Below are positions 50,230-58,115 of a DNA stretch of 64,000 bases, piece by piece. This DNA comes from Bacillota bacterium (GTDB lineage Bacteria; Bacillota; UBA4882; UBA8346). Under the pieces are notes generated by a model, which saw only the letters and a program-made list of their open reading frames with translations, had not been told where the DNA came from and ran no database searches. Position 1 is the stretch's first letter. Every line of letters starts with the position of its first letter. The stretch is taken from assembly GCA_023415835.1 (NCBI GenBank), contig JAEZJK010000048.1, positions 40,800-104,799 on the forward strand, written 5' to 3'. The position numbers and the translations under genes are program-made.

Positions 50230-50708
50230 CACATACCACCTAAAGCTTTAATCGTTAATTTGATTAGCGCTATTACAAATGCCGAAAAAACTCCGTATAC
50301 AATTACCGAACCAGCCAATTCAAACATTTTAGCGCTTACTCCCAGAACATAGCCTTCGCTCCGGTGTTCAATAGCGGCTGAGACGACTGAGTTGGCAAAT
50401 CCGGTAACCGGAACGGCGGTCCCGGCCCCGGCCCACTGGGCGATCTGATCGTATACCCCAAAACCGGTTAACAAAACCGATATTATGATCAATACCGCTA
50501 CTGTCGGGTTACCGGCAGTAACCTCCGTGAAATTAAAATATTTCATGAACATCATTTGAATCCCCTGGCCAATGGCACAAATGAGTCCCCCAACTAAAAA
50601 CGCCCGAAGCACATTCGACCATACCGGCCGCTTGGGTTCCCTGTTTTTAGCAAACCTCTGGTACTTCTGCTGCGTCGGGGTTAATCTCTTTTTTTTAAGA
50701 TTTGACAT
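50229..50708 (-). CDS. spoVAC: Stage V sporulation protein AC
   Basis: SpoVAC is a multi-pass membrane protein proposed to be a mechanosensitive part of the dipicolinate channel. The 159-aa sequence begins with a basic tail (NLKKKRLTPTQQKYQRFAKN). TM segments follow with VLRAFLVGGLICAIGQGIQM, NPTVAVLIIISVLLTGFGVY, WAGAGTAVPVTGFANSVVSA, and LGVSAKMFELAGSVIVYGVF. The start lies 13 bases after the DUF421 gene. It is paralogous to SpoVAE in the same operon. Confidence 0.96.
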   Translation of the reverse strand: MSNLKKKRLTPTQQKYQRFAKNREPKRPVWSNVLRAFLVGGLICAIGQGIQMMFMKYFNFTEVTAGNPTVAVLIIISVLLTGFGVYDQIAQWAGAGTAVPVTGFANSVVSAAIEHRSEGYVLGVSAKMFELAGSVIVYGVFSAFVIALIKLTIKALGGM

Positions 50709-50721
50709 TTAACCACCTTTT

Positions 50722-51582
50722 CTACCGTAACAAATAAGGTCCTAATTTGTTGAGGAGATCCTTTAATTTTTCAGCATTACGGGAATACATTATTTTGGCG
50801 TCCGGGTTTTGGGTTTCTATCGCGAAAGCGCTCAAGTCGGCCTGGCATTTTTCCAAATTAGCGTAAAGCATCTCTTTTACTTTGGGTTGGGGAAGGATTA
50901 TGGCATCATCGAATAAATCAATATAAAGGTCGCCATATGAATCAACTTGGCCGATAAAAACATTGGTTAACGACACGCCCATCTTTTCCAATTGCGACCT
51001 CAACCATTCCCGGTTCAATCCCATATTGGCCAGGGGCTCGTCCAGGATATTTCCGTCCAGGATTACCGTTTGGGGTTCAGCCTGGGGCGCTACTTTCCAT
51101 TCTAAATCATGGGGAGTTACCGGTTTCCGTTCGGATTTTAACAAAATATTGATGTCTCCGGTTGTTTCCATGACGGCGAACTCGACGTCGCTTAAGCTAA
51201 ACGCATTCTTGGAACGGAGTTCCCGGAGCAGTTCCTCCCCGGTCAGCCTGGCCTTGAAGAGGTTTTCTTCCATGATCTTTCCCTGTTTGATTAAGATGGC
51301 CTCCTTGCCGTTGATAAGGTCATGGATCCATTTGCTTTTCAAAGCCAAGTAATCAATAGCGATTGGAAACAATACCCAAACAACCAGCGCAATTAGTCCA
51401 AAGGCCAGGTTAGTGATGACATTTAACCCTGTTAAAGCGATGATAATAGCGATCACCATATAACTGACAAAGTTAAAGGGGGCCGTTCGGGCAGGTTGCC
51501 GTTTACCCATGATCCTTACAGCAAATAGACCAAGGAAGAACATAATAATTGAACGTGATAGAATTATCAGCCAACCGGGCAT
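50722..51582 (-). CDS. DUF421 (YetF-like) membrane protein with C-terminal DUF1657-like extension
   Basis: The 286-aa protein has three N-terminal TM segments (IILSRSIIMFFLGLFAVRIM, then NFVSYMVIAIIIALTGLNVI). The cytoplasmic DUF421 domain follows with LRSKNAFSLSDVEFAVMETT. After about residue 225 an extra helical stretch, LYANLEKCQADLSAFAIETQ and NPDAKIMYSRNAEKLKD, matches the pattern of the DUF1657 proteins encoded on either side. Such a fusion is part of the spoVA2mob-type cluster layout as I recall it. Its role in spores is unknown, possibly support of the inner membrane. Confidence 0.88.
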   Translation of the reverse strand: MPGWLIILSRSIIMFFLGLFAVRIMGKRQPARTAPFNFVSYMVIAIIIALTGLNVITNLAFGLIALVVWVLFPIAIDYLALKSKWIHDLINGKEAILIKQGKIMEENLFKARLTGEELLRELRSKNAFSLSDVEFAVMETTGDINILLKSERKPVTPHDLEWKVAPQAEPQTVILDGNILDEPLANMGLNREWLRSQLEKMGVSLTNVFIGQVDSYGDLYIDLFDDAIILPQPKVKEMLYANLEKCQADLSAFAIETQNPDAKIMYSRNAEKLKDLLNKLGPYLLR

Positions 51583-51593
51583 GGTATCCTCCG

Positions 51594-51800
51594 TTAGAAA
51601 CCTTTATATTGCGGTTCTTCGAATTCTAGGGCTTTTAAGCGTTCCTCAACCTCATTAATAATTTCTCCGGAAGTCCGATAAGCCTCTTCAAAAATTGGCT
51701 TAGCCTCTTGGTTTCGGCTTTGGATGGCGTAAATCCGTAACGTGGCTTGAGCATTTTTTAAACTGGCGATAGTTTGTTTGACCTGGGACGCAACTGTCAT
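51594..51800 (-). CDS. DUF1657 protein, 68 aa (first gene of spoVA operon)
   Basis: The protein is MTVASQVKQTIASLKNAQAT, then RIYAIQSRNQEAKPIFEEAY and LEFEEPQYKGF. ATG 51800 has AAAAGGAGT upstream. It is the first gene behind the sigma-G-like promoter, 11 bases before the DUF421 gene. It is homologous to the copy at 48439-48645. DUF1657 genes flank the SpoVA genes in heat-resistance-linked clusters of Bacillus. The biochemical function is unknown. Confidence 0.86.
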   Translation of the reverse strand: MTVASQVKQTIASLKNAQATLRIYAIQSRNQEAKPIFEEAYRTSGEIINEVEERLKALEFEEPQYKGF

Positions 51801-51824
51801 TTGACCTGACTCCTTTTCGGAAGT

Positions 51825-51855
51825 TAGTATGTTTATAATGAGAGAGAATTAATCC
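51825..51855 (-). promoter_or_regulatory. Sigma-G-like (forespore) promoter of the spoVA operon
   Basis: On the minus strand the -10 box CATACTA (51825-51831) matches the sigma-F/G consensus, with GGATTA (51850-51855) 18 bases upstream as the -35. It lies 25 bases before the first start codon. SpoVA operons are known sigma-G targets, which supports the call. Confidence 0.65.
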
Positions 51856-51913
51856 AAAGAACCTACTGCATTTCTTGTAAATTATTAGTTGAAAATCCTA
51901 TTACTGCTGTTAT

Positions 51914-52035
51914 AAGTTGAATTAAAATCGTTAACCTTTTCATCACGGGGCTGGTCGGAAGCTCCGCTTCCTGCTCGCCTATGCGTCCTATCTGGCTTTA
52001 GGGACCTGATGCATATTAGAAATTTAATTCAACTT
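51914..52035. repeat. MITE-like inverted-repeat element, copy A
   Basis: Terminal inverted repeats AAGTTGAATTAAA (51914-51926) and TTTAATTCAACTT (52023-52035) enclose a noncoding interior. The left arm (TTAACCTTTTCATCA) and right arm (GGCTTTAGGGACCTGATGC) are shared with copy B. About 45 extra bases lie in the middle. It lies upstream of the spoVA promoter, in the region between divergent operons (51801-52287), which otherwise holds no gene. Confidence 0.75.
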
Positions 52036-52088
52036 ATCTATCTACGCACGAATAAAAAACCTTTTTCTGAGGATATATAGGATGAAGT

Positions 52089-52167
52089 AAGTTGAATTAA
52101 ATTCATTAACTTTTCCATCATGGCAGGCTTTAGGGACATGAGGTATAGGAGAAATTTAATTCAACTT
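52089..52167. repeat. MITE-like inverted-repeat element, copy B
   Basis: Terminal repeats AAGTTGAATTAAATT (52089-52103) and AATTTAATTCAACTT (52153-52167) are perfect over 15 bases. The 49-bp interior has TTAACTTTTCCATCATGG and GGCTTTAGGGACATGAGG, matching copies A and C. It is noncoding, 53 bases from copy A. Confidence 0.75.
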
Positions 52168-52287
52168 ATATAGATAAGATGGATACCCACTCTTAAAAAC
52201 AAGCTTAATAGTTTAGTTAATTATAAAAATTCCTCGGATCGAATTTGACAAACGGACTGTTAGATAGAGTTTAAAGGAGGTATTCCT

Positions 52288-53001
52288 TTGCCGGTTATTT
52301 TAGTAGTAATTATTCGTTCGTTCATTTCTTTTTTTTCATTGTTAATCTTGATGCGCCTGATGGGTAAACAACAACTGTCCGAACTGACTTTTTTTGATTA
52401 TGTAGTTGGTATTTCCATCGGATCAATCGCAGCCACGCTATCGGTCCAGTTAAACCAAAATACCACGGCAACTCTGGCAGGCCTTGCTATCTGGGCCTTA
52501 CTTCCCATCTTATTAGCATATTTAAGCTTAAAAAGCGTCTGGATCAGAAAGGTTGTCGAAGGAGAGGCTACCGTGGTTGTGGAAAACGGCAAAATTTTAG
52601 ACAAAAACCTCGCTAAATTGCGTATTTCCATTGATGACCTTCTTTCCCAACTTCGTTCCAAAAATATCTTTAATATCGCCGATGTTGAATTCGCCCTCTT
52701 TGAAACCTGTGGTAAGCTCAGCGTCCAGTTGAAATCGCAAAAACTGCCCGTGACACCAGCCGATCTCAATTTACCTACCCAATATACCGGTTTCCCTACT
52801 GCTCTGATCGAAGACGGGAAAGTGCTTCCGGACGCCCTTAAATCTTTAAATTTATCCCAGGCCTGGCTCCGATATCAACTGGGAAAACAGCAAATTATGG
52901 ATTTCGCCCAGGTCTCTTTAGCCCAGCTGGATACGGCCGGAAACTTATATGTGGATTTGAAAGGCGACCAACTCTATTACATCATTCCAACCAATAGTTA
53001 A
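52288..53001 (+). CDS. DUF421 (YetF-like) membrane protein, 237 aa
   Basis: The TTG start follows AAAGGAGGT. Three TM segments (LVVIIRSFISFFSLLILMRL; FFDYVVGISIGSIAATLSV; TATLAGLAIWALLPILLAYL) are followed by the cytoplasmic domain with LRSKNIFNIADVEFALFETC and KLPVTPADLN. It lacks the DUF1657-like extension of the paralogue at 50722-51582. It is divergent from the spoVA operon and followed 12 bases later by a DUF4363 gene, a pairing that is frequent in spore formers. A TTGACA at about 52248 may be its -35 box. Confidence 0.9.
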   Translation: MPVILVVIIRSFISFFSLLILMRLMGKQQLSELTFFDYVVGISIGSIAATLSVQLNQNTTATLAGLAIWALLPILLAYLSLKSVWIRKVVEGEATVVVENGKILDKNLAKLRISIDDLLSQLRSKNIFNIADVEFALFETCGKLSVQLKSQKLPVTPADLNLPTQYTGFPTALIEDGKVLPDALKSLNLSQAWLRYQLGKQQIMDFAQVSLAQLDTAGNLYVDLKGDQLYYIIPTNS

Positions 53002-53013
53002 GGAGGGTCTCGA

Positions 53014-53373
53014 TTGCAAAGATATTTATTGTTCTTAGTAATACTTTTAGGTTGCGCCATCATGGCATGCTCCTGCGCCCTATTCCGCCAGCCATTGGAT
53101 AAAATGAGCGGGTTTTCAACTCACCTTAAAGAAACCGAGCGCTATATCAGAAAGGATGATTGGGACAAGGCGGCCATCAGCCTGAAAAAGGCCACTAAAG
53201 CTTGGAAGCAAATCAAACCTATTTTGCAAGTAGATATCGATCACGATTATGTGAATGATATTGAAGGGGATTTCATTCGCTTACGGGGAAATATTGAGAC
53301 TAATGAAAAGCCGGATTCGCTAGCGCTTATTCTATTGTTACAGGATAACTGGCGGAATATTGGTTCGATGTAA
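53014..53373 (+). CDS. DUF4363-like lipoprotein, 119 aa
   Basis: The TTG start follows AAGGAGGG. The N-terminus is a signal peptide (QRYLLFLVILLGCAIMACSC) with cysteines suited to lipidation. The mature protein is helical: FSTHLKETERYIRKDDWDKA, ISLKKATKAWKQIKPILQ, then ADILLLQD-like helices near the C-terminus (SLALILLLQDNWRNIG). This agrees with the DUF4363 family that accompanies DUF421 genes. It is the second gene of a two-gene operon closed by a terminator. Its function is unknown. Confidence 0.82.
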   Translation: MQRYLLFLVILLGCAIMACSCALFRQPLDKMSGFSTHLKETERYIRKDDWDKAAISLKKATKAWKQIKPILQVDIDHDYVNDIEGDFIRLRGNIETNEKPDSLALILLLQDNWRNIGSM

Positions 53374-53405
53374 AAAGACAGGGGTTATCCCTGCCTTTTT
53401 TATTA
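53372..53405. terminator. Bidirectional terminator between convergent genes
   Basis: CAGGG (53379-53383) and CCCTG (53389-53393) form the core of a longer AAAAAGRCAGGG/CCCTGCCTTTTTT hairpin with A- and T-runs on the two sides. It serves the DUF4363 gene and possibly the convergent DUF1540 gene. Confidence 0.8.
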
Positions 53406-53419
53406 AAAATTGTTGTTAT

Positions 53420-53662
53420 TTAGATTCTGGTTACACCGTCAACGTTAATCTGGTTGGAATTTTTATTGACAAAAGTTTTACAGCAGGTCTCCATACATGA
53501 TTCGGCATGCATTTGGGGTACATTAGCATGCTGGGGGGCATCCACATTATCCGGAGCCCTGGCTGCCCAGGAGTCGGCCGAGATTAAAATTTCATCAGCA
53601 TGGCACATATTGCCTTGGTTCCAGTAATGGCAGTTGTCGATACTGCAATAAATTTTGGACAT
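53420..53662 (-). CDS. DUF1540 protein, 80 aa
   Basis: The N-terminal block SKIYCSIDNCHYWNQGNMC has the Cys spacing of the DUF1540 domain. A second Cys group is in HAESCMETCCKTF. Seven cysteines and several His suggest zinc binding. ATG 53662 follows GGAGGAAGAG; an in-frame start 12 codons upstream is less suitable. Many spore formers carry such genes. The function is unknown. It is 60 bases downstream of the DUF1848 gene on the same strand. Confidence 0.88.
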   Translation of the reverse strand: MSKIYCSIDNCHYWNQGNMCHADEILISADSWAARAPDNVDAPQHANVPQMHAESCMETCCKTFVNKNSNQINVDGVTRI

Positions 53663-53722
53663 GACTCTTCCTCCTTTTTTGCTGATATTTTCTTTCAAAA
53701 TAAAAAAAGATATTCACTCAAA

Positions 53723-54694
53723 TTAAAACAAAAATAGCTGTTGCGGAGCCTCGCCTTTCGCCGCCGGATCTTTCTGAATTCCGATCTTCCCTTCGTACCT
53801 CCCAATTAAAGCCGGGCTATCCGGAAAATGTCCTTCCCTAATTAGCGCAACCCTATCCGGATTAGTGGTGGCATAACAATAGGCGCATCCCAATTTGCAG
53901 GTATCATAGACCCCCATATCAATTGAGGTCACGCATTGGCAGTTCTTTCGTTGGCAGGGATCTTTCCGCCACCGCTTCTGGAGACCGAAGGTCTCATTGA
54001 TTAAAGTCCCGTCAATACAACTGCCTGGTAAAATACAGTACTTTTGAAGATCAACCGCTTCAGAGCAAGTATAAATTTGGATCCCATTATCTTTAGCTAT
54101 CCCGGGGATTTGGGAGGCCAAGTTGTGGAGCGATTCCAAGTTTTCCACAGCCAACCAATCTTGAAAGCGGATCCCGGTTGAACTACTTAACCGGTCCAAC
54201 CGTTTTTGCACCTTGCCGTAAAAGTCCAAAAAACTGATGACCATCCGTTCGGTGTATCCCGCCAACTCCCAGGCCAGCTCGGTTATTTTTTCAAGATGGT
54301 ATTCCTTGGGCGTCAAGGAACTTAAAATGACCGGGTCATATCTCCAAATTACCCGCTTCGGCCCGATTCTATCACTTAACTCTTTAAAGGCTTCCAACCG
54401 TTGACCAACGGAAGGCGCACCCGGTTCCAAAAGCGAGGGGTAATTATTAAAAGTGAAATGGAATAAATAATTGAATCCCATGCCTTCAATCAGATCCAGC
54501 TGCTTCAAGAAAGGCCGGGGATTTTTAGTCCAGAAAACGAAAGCGTCCACATCTTCCGGGAGCAGGCTGAAGCCTTTGACCTGGTTCGGGTTAAACGGGT
54601 TGATCCGGTAGAAAAAACCTGCTTTAATCCGGTTGCTGAACCATTCGCCAAAGAAAGCGGGAATGTCCGTCCTCCGGCTGGCGCTGATAATCAA
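53723..54694 (-). CDS. DUF1848 protein, 323 aa
   Basis: The N-terminus IISASRRTDIPAFFGEWFSN is diagnostic of DUF1848. AFVFWTKNPRPFLKQLD, RVIWRYDPVILS and FLDFYGKVQKRL follow. The C-terminal part has cysteines in LPGSCIDGTLI, RKNCQCVTSIDMGVYDTCKL and GCAYCYATTNP. The CKLGCAYCYA segment looks like a radical-SAM-type CxxxCxxC cluster, though at an unusual C-terminal position; the family is distantly related to spore photoproduct lyase-like enzymes in some classifications. TTG 54694 follows GGGGGAGG. The reaction is unknown. Confidence 0.88.
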   Translation of the reverse strand: MIISASRRTDIPAFFGEWFSNRIKAGFFYRINPFNPNQVKGFSLLPEDVDAFVFWTKNPRPFLKQLDLIEGMGFNYLFHFTFNNYPSLLEPGAPSVGQRLEAFKELSDRIGPKRVIWRYDPVILSSLTPKEYHLEKITELAWELAGYTERMVISFLDFYGKVQKRLDRLSSSTGIRFQDWLAVENLESLHNLASQIPGIAKDNGIQIYTCSEAVDLQKYCILPGSCIDGTLINETFGLQKRWRKDPCQRKNCQCVTSIDMGVYDTCKLGCAYCYATTNPDRVALIREGHFPDSPALIGRYEGKIGIQKDPAAKGEAPQQLFLF

Positions 54695-55787
54695 CTTGGT
54701 CCTCCCCCAAATTTAATTTAAGATATAACCACTAATAAATCATGAAAAAGGCTTGATTCGATTTTACCATAAAAACGAAAGAACCGATTTGGATTATTTT
54801 TTCTGGTTGACCGGGTTTACATTATTTTCTTTCGGTGAACGAAGAGTTTATCTTGGGATCAGGCGCCGAAAGATGCAGTTAATTTAGGAATGTTCAAGAG
54901 TTACTTATCCATACTGACCTCGAGACATAAAATAGACTACTACACTGGTCCACTTCGATGCGGGCGGCGGCGATCCGTTGCTCAAGGGTAAGAATGGTTT
55001 TGGGCCATCGTTTTTTTCCTAAAGCTCCGCGTTTATTCTTTAAGGTTCCGGTCCGGAACCGGCAACTGCGAATAAGCTATTAGAAAATACCTTGGGCCAA
55101 AATCCAGATCCCTTAGTCCCTTTAAAAGGGAAAAAGTATGCCTTCGCAGCCTAATACCATCTAGCAAGTCCCGCCTGCTTTATATAGACTTCGAAGCATG
55201 GTGGTTGCCCTTTTAAAAGGCGAGGGATCGCCGTTAGACCCTTGTGATTCTTTTCATCCTCACGCCCCCCGGCGGGCCGTGGTGGGCGACTACTTTCAAG
55301 CTGCGGCGATGACAGCCGCAGCTGTTCGGACGACCGGAGAAGCTTCATCAACGACAGATGCAATTCAACCGATGACCGGTGAAGCTTCATCAACGACAGA
55401 TGCAATTCAACCGACGACTGATTGAAGCTGACTTCATTTTTTCGACCTTCTCCCCCTCATGCACCTCATTGAAACGTCAAACTAGGTTTTGTTAAACCAA
55501 AAATTCATTGATATAACTGTACTTTTTTATTTGCAAGTTGCGCAAAAAATAGATGAGATTTGAAAATTCGGCAATTTTCCGGATGCGGGAAGCTCCCAAG
55601 AATACCGGGGATTTGAATGCAGAAGGAAGATGGCCAAGGGAGATGTTGGCAATCTTGGCCATCTTGAAGAAAATCAGCATAATGACAGCTTTATGCGAGA
55701 ATGTGGGGTGGTGGTTATGAAAATGAAAGGCAGGATCCGAACCCTCACCCTTCATTCCTCCGCCATCGGGAGACGCCAAGCTGAATC
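54695..55787. other. 1.1-kb region without a credible gene; decayed sequence
   Basis: No frame here has a good ribosome site with sensible composition. On the minus strand about 54905-55079 reads as a fragment, LKNKRGALGKKRWPKTILTL then EQRIAAARIEVDQC. It is bounded by stops and has no start, possibly a gene remnant. A 42-bp tandem repeat lies at 55332-55425. Around 55560-55730 the plus strand reads REAPKNTGDLNAEGRWPREM in frame without a start. The base composition shifts to GC-rich at 55200-55340. Mobile-element debris is the likeliest explanation, unproven. Confidence 0.4.
55332..55425. repeat. 42-bp tandem repeat, two copies plus partial third
   Basis: Units start GACCGG at 55332 and 55374 and share GAAGCTTCATCAACGACAG then ATGCAATTCAACCGA. 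Only two or three positions differ. A partial third unit begins at 55416 (GACTGATTGAAGC). The unit length is a multiple of three and is open on the plus strand (TGEASSTTDAIQP), but no gene around it is convincing. Confidence 0.8.
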
Positions 55788-57431
55788 CTAAACCAATGCC
55801 AACTCCTTTTCCGGGTTGCTTTTGTCCTCCAATCCCGGGAATTTCACCGGATTGGTAACCACGTCGACCAAGGACGGTCGTCCGCTATTAAGCGCCTCTT
55901 TCAATACAGCTTCCAAATCCCCGGGCCGCTCCACCCTGTACCCCATTCCGCCACAGGCCTCGGCGAATTTGACAAAATCCGGATTGGTCACCGTTGTTAC
56001 CGATGGATCCATCTTTTTCATTTCCATCTTATCTTTTTCCATCCCCAAATAGCCATTGTTCACTACTATAACCGTAATTGGGAGTTGGTAACGGACCGCG
56101 GTTAAAAACTCGCCCAAGAACATCGCCAGTGAACCATCTCCGACCAAAGCGATGACTTGAAGTTCCGGCTTAGCCAGTTTGGCGCTGATGGCGGCGGGAA
56201 TCCCGAATCCCATCGTCCGCCAGGAACCGGATACAAGTATCTCTTGAATGCTGCCGCTGAAAATTCGGTTGAACCAAACGGTATGGTCGCCAACGTCAAG
56301 AGCGATCACCGCCTCTTGAGCCATAGCCTTCTCTAGGGTTTTGATTAGATATCCCGGACTGACCTGAGTCCCATCGGAAACAATCTCCTTATTGATCCGA
56401 TCTAACCATTGTCCCCTGAGGCTGTTTAACCGGTCGTTCCAGGATTGCTTCGCTATTCCGGAAATACTGCGGGTTATTTCCGGTAAAAGTACGGCCAAGT
56501 CACCGACCACTCCGTATTCTACCTGCATAAGCCGACCGATATTGTCAGGCGTAGCGTCCAGTTGAATTATTCTAGTTTGCCCGGGTACATATTTCTCCGG
56601 CCACCAGGTTGCTCCGACAACTAAGATAACGTCGGCCTCGTTCAACATAACAGTTGAGGCCTCGCTCCCTCCTTCGCCCAATCCCCCCATGACCAGAGGA
56701 TGGTCGCCCGGTATCATCCCTTTAGCGGGCAGGGTGGTACAAATTCCGGCCTGCCATTTTCCAGCCAGTTCGATCAATTTTGGCCCCAAATTTCGGATGC
56801 CCCGTCCCGCTAAGATCGCCGGCCGTTGCGCTTCCCCTAACCGCTTCGCCGCTTCGGCGATTACTTCCTGAGGCGATTGAGCCTTGGTTTGCAAATAAGG
56901 TTCCGGAGGCCGTATTGCTTCTTCGGTCGGGATTTGCCAAACATCTTTGGTAAAACCGACATGAGCGACGCTTCCCCCAACTAAGGCTTTACGGAGCGCT
57001 TTCACCAGTACATCGTTACAAGAGTCCGGCGCCGTGACCAATCCTGAGTAATCGGTTACTGCTGCCATTAATAAATTTTGGTCGAGATATTGCTTGTAAT
57101 CGGTTCCAAGATTAAAACTATCCACCTGACCGGTAATCGCCAGGACCGGCGCCCGGTCGCTTTTAGCGTCGGCCAGGCCATTGATCAGATTGGCGGCCCC
57201 TGGTCCGCTGGTAGCGGTACAGACACCGATTTGACCGGTGAGTTTAGCTTCGGCGGAGGCCATTAAAGCCGCGGCCGACTCATGTTTAACACTGATAAAT
57301 CTCATCCGGGGATGCCGGTTAATAGCATCCACTAACGGTAAAATAGCATCTCCCGGAACACCGTAAACGGTCCGGCTCCCCCAAACTTCTAATTGCTCTA
57401 CTACATAATCGGCAACGTTCCTTTGACCCAT
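55788..57431 (-). CDS. Thiamine-diphosphate enzyme, pyruvate oxidase / acetolactate synthase family (PoxB-like)
   Basis: The 547-aa enzyme has the N-terminal Pyr domain with VYGVPGDAILPLVDAINRHP, the catalytic Glu in FISVKHESAAALMASAEAKL, and TATSGPGAANLINGLADAKS. The central domain follows (LAGRGIRNLGPKLIELAG). The C-terminal PP domain has LVGDGSLAMFLGEFLTAVRY and VNNGYLGMEKDKMEMKK, where GDG to NN is the ThDP-Mg motif. FVKFAEACGGMGYRVERPGD is also typical. The sequence looks closer to pyruvate oxidases than to IlvB. ATG 57431 follows AGGAG; the long open upstream extension has none. The product is acetyl-phosphate or acetate; the electron acceptor is unknown. Confidence 0.88.
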   Translation of the reverse strand: MGQRNVADYVVEQLEVWGSRTVYGVPGDAILPLVDAINRHPRMRFISVKHESAAALMASAEAKLTGQIGVCTATSGPGAANLINGLADAKSDRAPVLAITGQVDSFNLGTDYKQYLDQNLLMAAVTDYSGLVTAPDSCNDVLVKALRKALVGGSVAHVGFTKDVWQIPTEEAIRPPEPYLQTKAQSPQEVIAEAAKRLGEAQRPAILAGRGIRNLGPKLIELAGKWQAGICTTLPAKGMIPGDHPLVMGGLGEGGSEASTVMLNEADVILVVGATWWPEKYVPGQTRIIQLDATPDNIGRLMQVEYGVVGDLAVLLPEITRSISGIAKQSWNDRLNSLRGQWLDRINKEIVSDGTQVSPGYLIKTLEKAMAQEAVIALDVGDHTVWFNRIFSGSIQEILVSGSWRTMGFGIPAAISAKLAKPELQVIALVGDGSLAMFLGEFLTAVRYQLPITVIVVNNGYLGMEKDKMEMKKMDPSVTTVTNPDFVKFAEACGGMGYRVERPGDLEAVLKEALNSGRPSLVDVVTNPVKFPGLEDKSNPEKELALV

Positions 57432-57804
57432 ATCATTCGCTCCTAATCTTCCTAAATATATCCATCCCAAGTCCTCTACAAAAAACGGGCGCTCCGATTT
57501 TCTCCTATTCTGATATAGGTAGCTATGTTGTACTAAATATTCCGAACGCTTCATTGAAGCAACATATTTTCCGAAGCTTATAAATTGAAGAAAATACCTT
57601 GATTTTTCTATTCCATCCATGGGTTAAGGATGGAATAGTAAGATGGATTATTTTCTTCAATTTATATAGATTGCTTTTTGAGTATTACTTTTATACCCGG
57701 ATGATTTGTCCCAACGCTTTTAAGCGGGAATATCTTCCCCGATTTAGGTTACCTTAAAGAGTTGAAAGTATAAGTTAGTAATAGATAAATAGGGAGGATT
57801 AATT

Positions 57805-58032
57805 ATGGCAAATCTGGATCAAAGTTTTCACATTGTCGGAGAGATAACCAATGCCGATCAAGATGGTATTATGAGGATTGTTGGAGCTTTGGACGGGGTC
57901 AATCACGTTAAGGTTGATCCTGGGGCCAAAAAAGTTCTGGTAAGTTATACTCCTGGTATTGTTAACCTCCAAAATATTAAGGATGCCATTGAAAGTCAGG
58001 GAGTAGACGTATCCGACCGGGGCGACGACTAG
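57805..58032 (+). CDS. HMA-like small protein lacking the metal-binding CxxC, 75 aa
   Basis: ATG 57805 follows GGGAGGA. The beta-alpha-beta pattern of the heavy-metal-associated (CopZ-like) fold is visible: SFHIVGEI, a helix MRIVGALDGVNHVKVDPGAK, VLVSYTPG, and NLQNIKDAIESQGVDV. The loop that normally carries GMTCxxC reads ITNADQDG, so it has no metal-binding cysteines; there is no Cys in the whole protein. It may be a protein-interaction module rather than a copper chaperone. It is transcribed alone, with a hairpin at 58065-58085. Confidence 0.75.
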   Translation: MANLDQSFHIVGEITNADQDGIMRIVGALDGVNHVKVDPGAKKVLVSYTPGIVNLQNIKDAIESQGVDVSDRGDD

Positions 58033-58064
58033 TCTTCAGTAAAACAAAAACCCATTTCATAAAT

Positions 58065-58085
58065 AACGGCCTTTTTAAGGCCGTT
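58065..58085. terminator. Hairpin between HMA-like and Hsp20-like genes
   Basis: AACGGCCTT (58065-58073) and AAGGCCGTT (58077-58085) pair perfectly with a TTT loop. T-richness is poor on the plus side, and a T-run occurs further out on the minus side. It probably serves both convergent genes. Confidence 0.65.
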
Positions 58086-58115
58086 AACACATATTCGAGG
58101 TCTTGGTTATCGATG

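Noticed and set aside
55151..55425. 84-aa and 75-aa frames on opposite strands across the 42-bp repeat
   Set aside because: Neither has a ribosome site, composition is low-complexity, and both strands stay open only because the repeat length is a multiple of three.
57432..57620. 63-residue N-terminal extension of the pyruvate-oxidase-like protein
   Set aside because: The family starts at the Pyr domain. The ATG at 57431 has AGGAG, while the upstream start has none and the extension is not conserved-looking.
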